Shown here: piece after piece, positions 63,773 to 64,000 of the stretch
Layout of the letters: each line of letters begins with the position of its first letter
Numbering within the stretch: position 1 is the stretch's first letter
Source of the DNA: JABFSS01 sp964449445
Lineage (GTDB): Bacteria; Patescibacteriota; Gracilibacteria; Peribacterales; Peribacteraceae
DNA: 64,000 nucleotides
Reading direction: 5' to 3'
Assembly (NCBI GenBank): GCA_964449445.1
Contig: CAYUZT010000003.1
Span: forward strand, 1-64,000
Translations under genes and position numbers: made by a program
The notes under the pieces: model-generated
Told to the model about the DNA's origin: nothing
What the model saw: the letters and a program-made list of their open reading frames with translations, nothing else
The model's database searches: none

Positions 63773-64000
63773 ATGTTTCTCGATGAAGCTGCTATCGACG
63801 TTCGCGGCGGCCACGGAGGCCGTGGCTGCGTCAGTTTTCGACGGGAGAAGTACATTCCCATGGGCGGGCCCAATGGTGGCAATGGTGCCAGGGGTGGGGA
63901 CGTGTATCTGATTGCAGACGCCAATACCGATACGCTCAGTGATTTCGGCTCACGGAAGCGTTTCGAGGCACCGAAGGGCGGCTTTGGGCTGGGAAAGAAC
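63773..64000 (+). CDS. obg: GTPase Obg, 5' part (runs off the window)
   Basis: The first 76 codons of Obg/CgtA, a ribosome-associated GTPase. The N-terminal glycine-rich Obg fold is unmistakable: FLDEAAIDVRGGHGGRGCVSF, REKYIPMGGPNGGNGARGGDVYLIA and FEAPKGGFGLGKN. The GTPase domain lies beyond the window edge. The start ATG 63773 gives the usual family N-terminus. Confidence 0.93.
   Translation, partial: MFLDEAAIDVRGGHGGRGCVSFRREKYIPMGGPNGGNGARGGDVYLIADANTDTLSDFGSRKRFEAPKGGFGLGKN

Overview
The window is a gene-dense stretch of a small bacterial chromosome with mid-range GC. Its housekeeping content, standard use of TGA as a stop, many short CPR-type hypothetical genes and invasive palindromes (including the QGFGGQ/EATADRQ type of encoded peptide) point to the Candidate Phyla Radiation. 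Peribacteria/Peregrinibacteria is my best guess. That placement is inference from gene content and repeat style; no rRNA gene is present to confirm it.

Layout. 0.1-8.4 kb: TsaE-HD fusion, M23 peptidase, WecA-like phosphoglycosyltransferase, PGK, a baseplate-J-like membrane protein, a YdcF/DUF218 protein and a Xer recombinase. 8.4-21.9 kb: hypothetical protein, zinc ribbon, peptidase S51, TyrS, RluA-family pseudouridine synthase, FecR-like surface protein, PilB/GspE ATPase, large class B PBP, NYN-domain protein, GlmS, S20. 21.9-33.1 kb: Ser/Cys-rich surface protein, RuvX, a structured RNA leader, a sigma-4/HARE-HTH regulator, gamma-glutamylcyclotransferase-like protein, Na+/solute symporter, lipoprotein, RecA with two operator-like palindromes, three overlapping mini membrane proteins, DnaB, MraY. 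33.2-42.2 kb: a GAPDH paralogue next to FBPase, small membrane proteins, two GT4 glycosyltransferases, NAD kinase, PurA, PrmC, DciA-like protein. 42.4-50.6 kb: S16, KhpA, TrbC-like membrane protein, tRNA-Val, SecG, family 5 solute-binding protein, L9, TMEM175-like channel, methyltransferase, ABC exporter. 50.7-53.7 kb: accessory segment with a complete IS481-family element, DUF2000, an AT-rich DUF6166 gene and tRNA-Ile(UAU). 53.8-64 kb: TMTC-like glycosyltransferase, Gmad2 lipoprotein, CCA-adding-type enzyme, endonuclease-IV-like TIM barrel, HEAT-like protein, second GAPDH, DnaK under a CIRCE element, and the start of Obg.

How it works together. Central carbon genes (PGK, two GAPDHs, FBPase) lie with peptidoglycan and envelope genes (MraY, PBP, GlmS, M23, glycosyltransferases) and information-processing genes (RecA, DnaB, DciA, RuvX, TyrS, PrmC, ribosomal proteins). 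The two GAPDHs differ at the cofactor-selecting position, suggesting separate NAD- and NADP-linked roles.

The most distinctive signals are not genes. (1) Many start codons sit 6-9 nt downstream of a -10 hexamer, implying widespread leaderless mRNAs, including one divergent pair sharing a single near-palindromic -10. (2) Many intergenic gaps hold short-word arrays arranged as long inverted repeats. (3) Several palindromic repeat families occur, and some copies sit in frame inside tyrS, rpsP, gap, rluA-type, NYN and glycosyltransferase genes. (4) recA carries two copies of a GTGTACA-N2-TGTACAC box. (5) A roughly 230-nt structured leader with mutually exclusive helices precedes the sigma-4/HARE-HTH gene.
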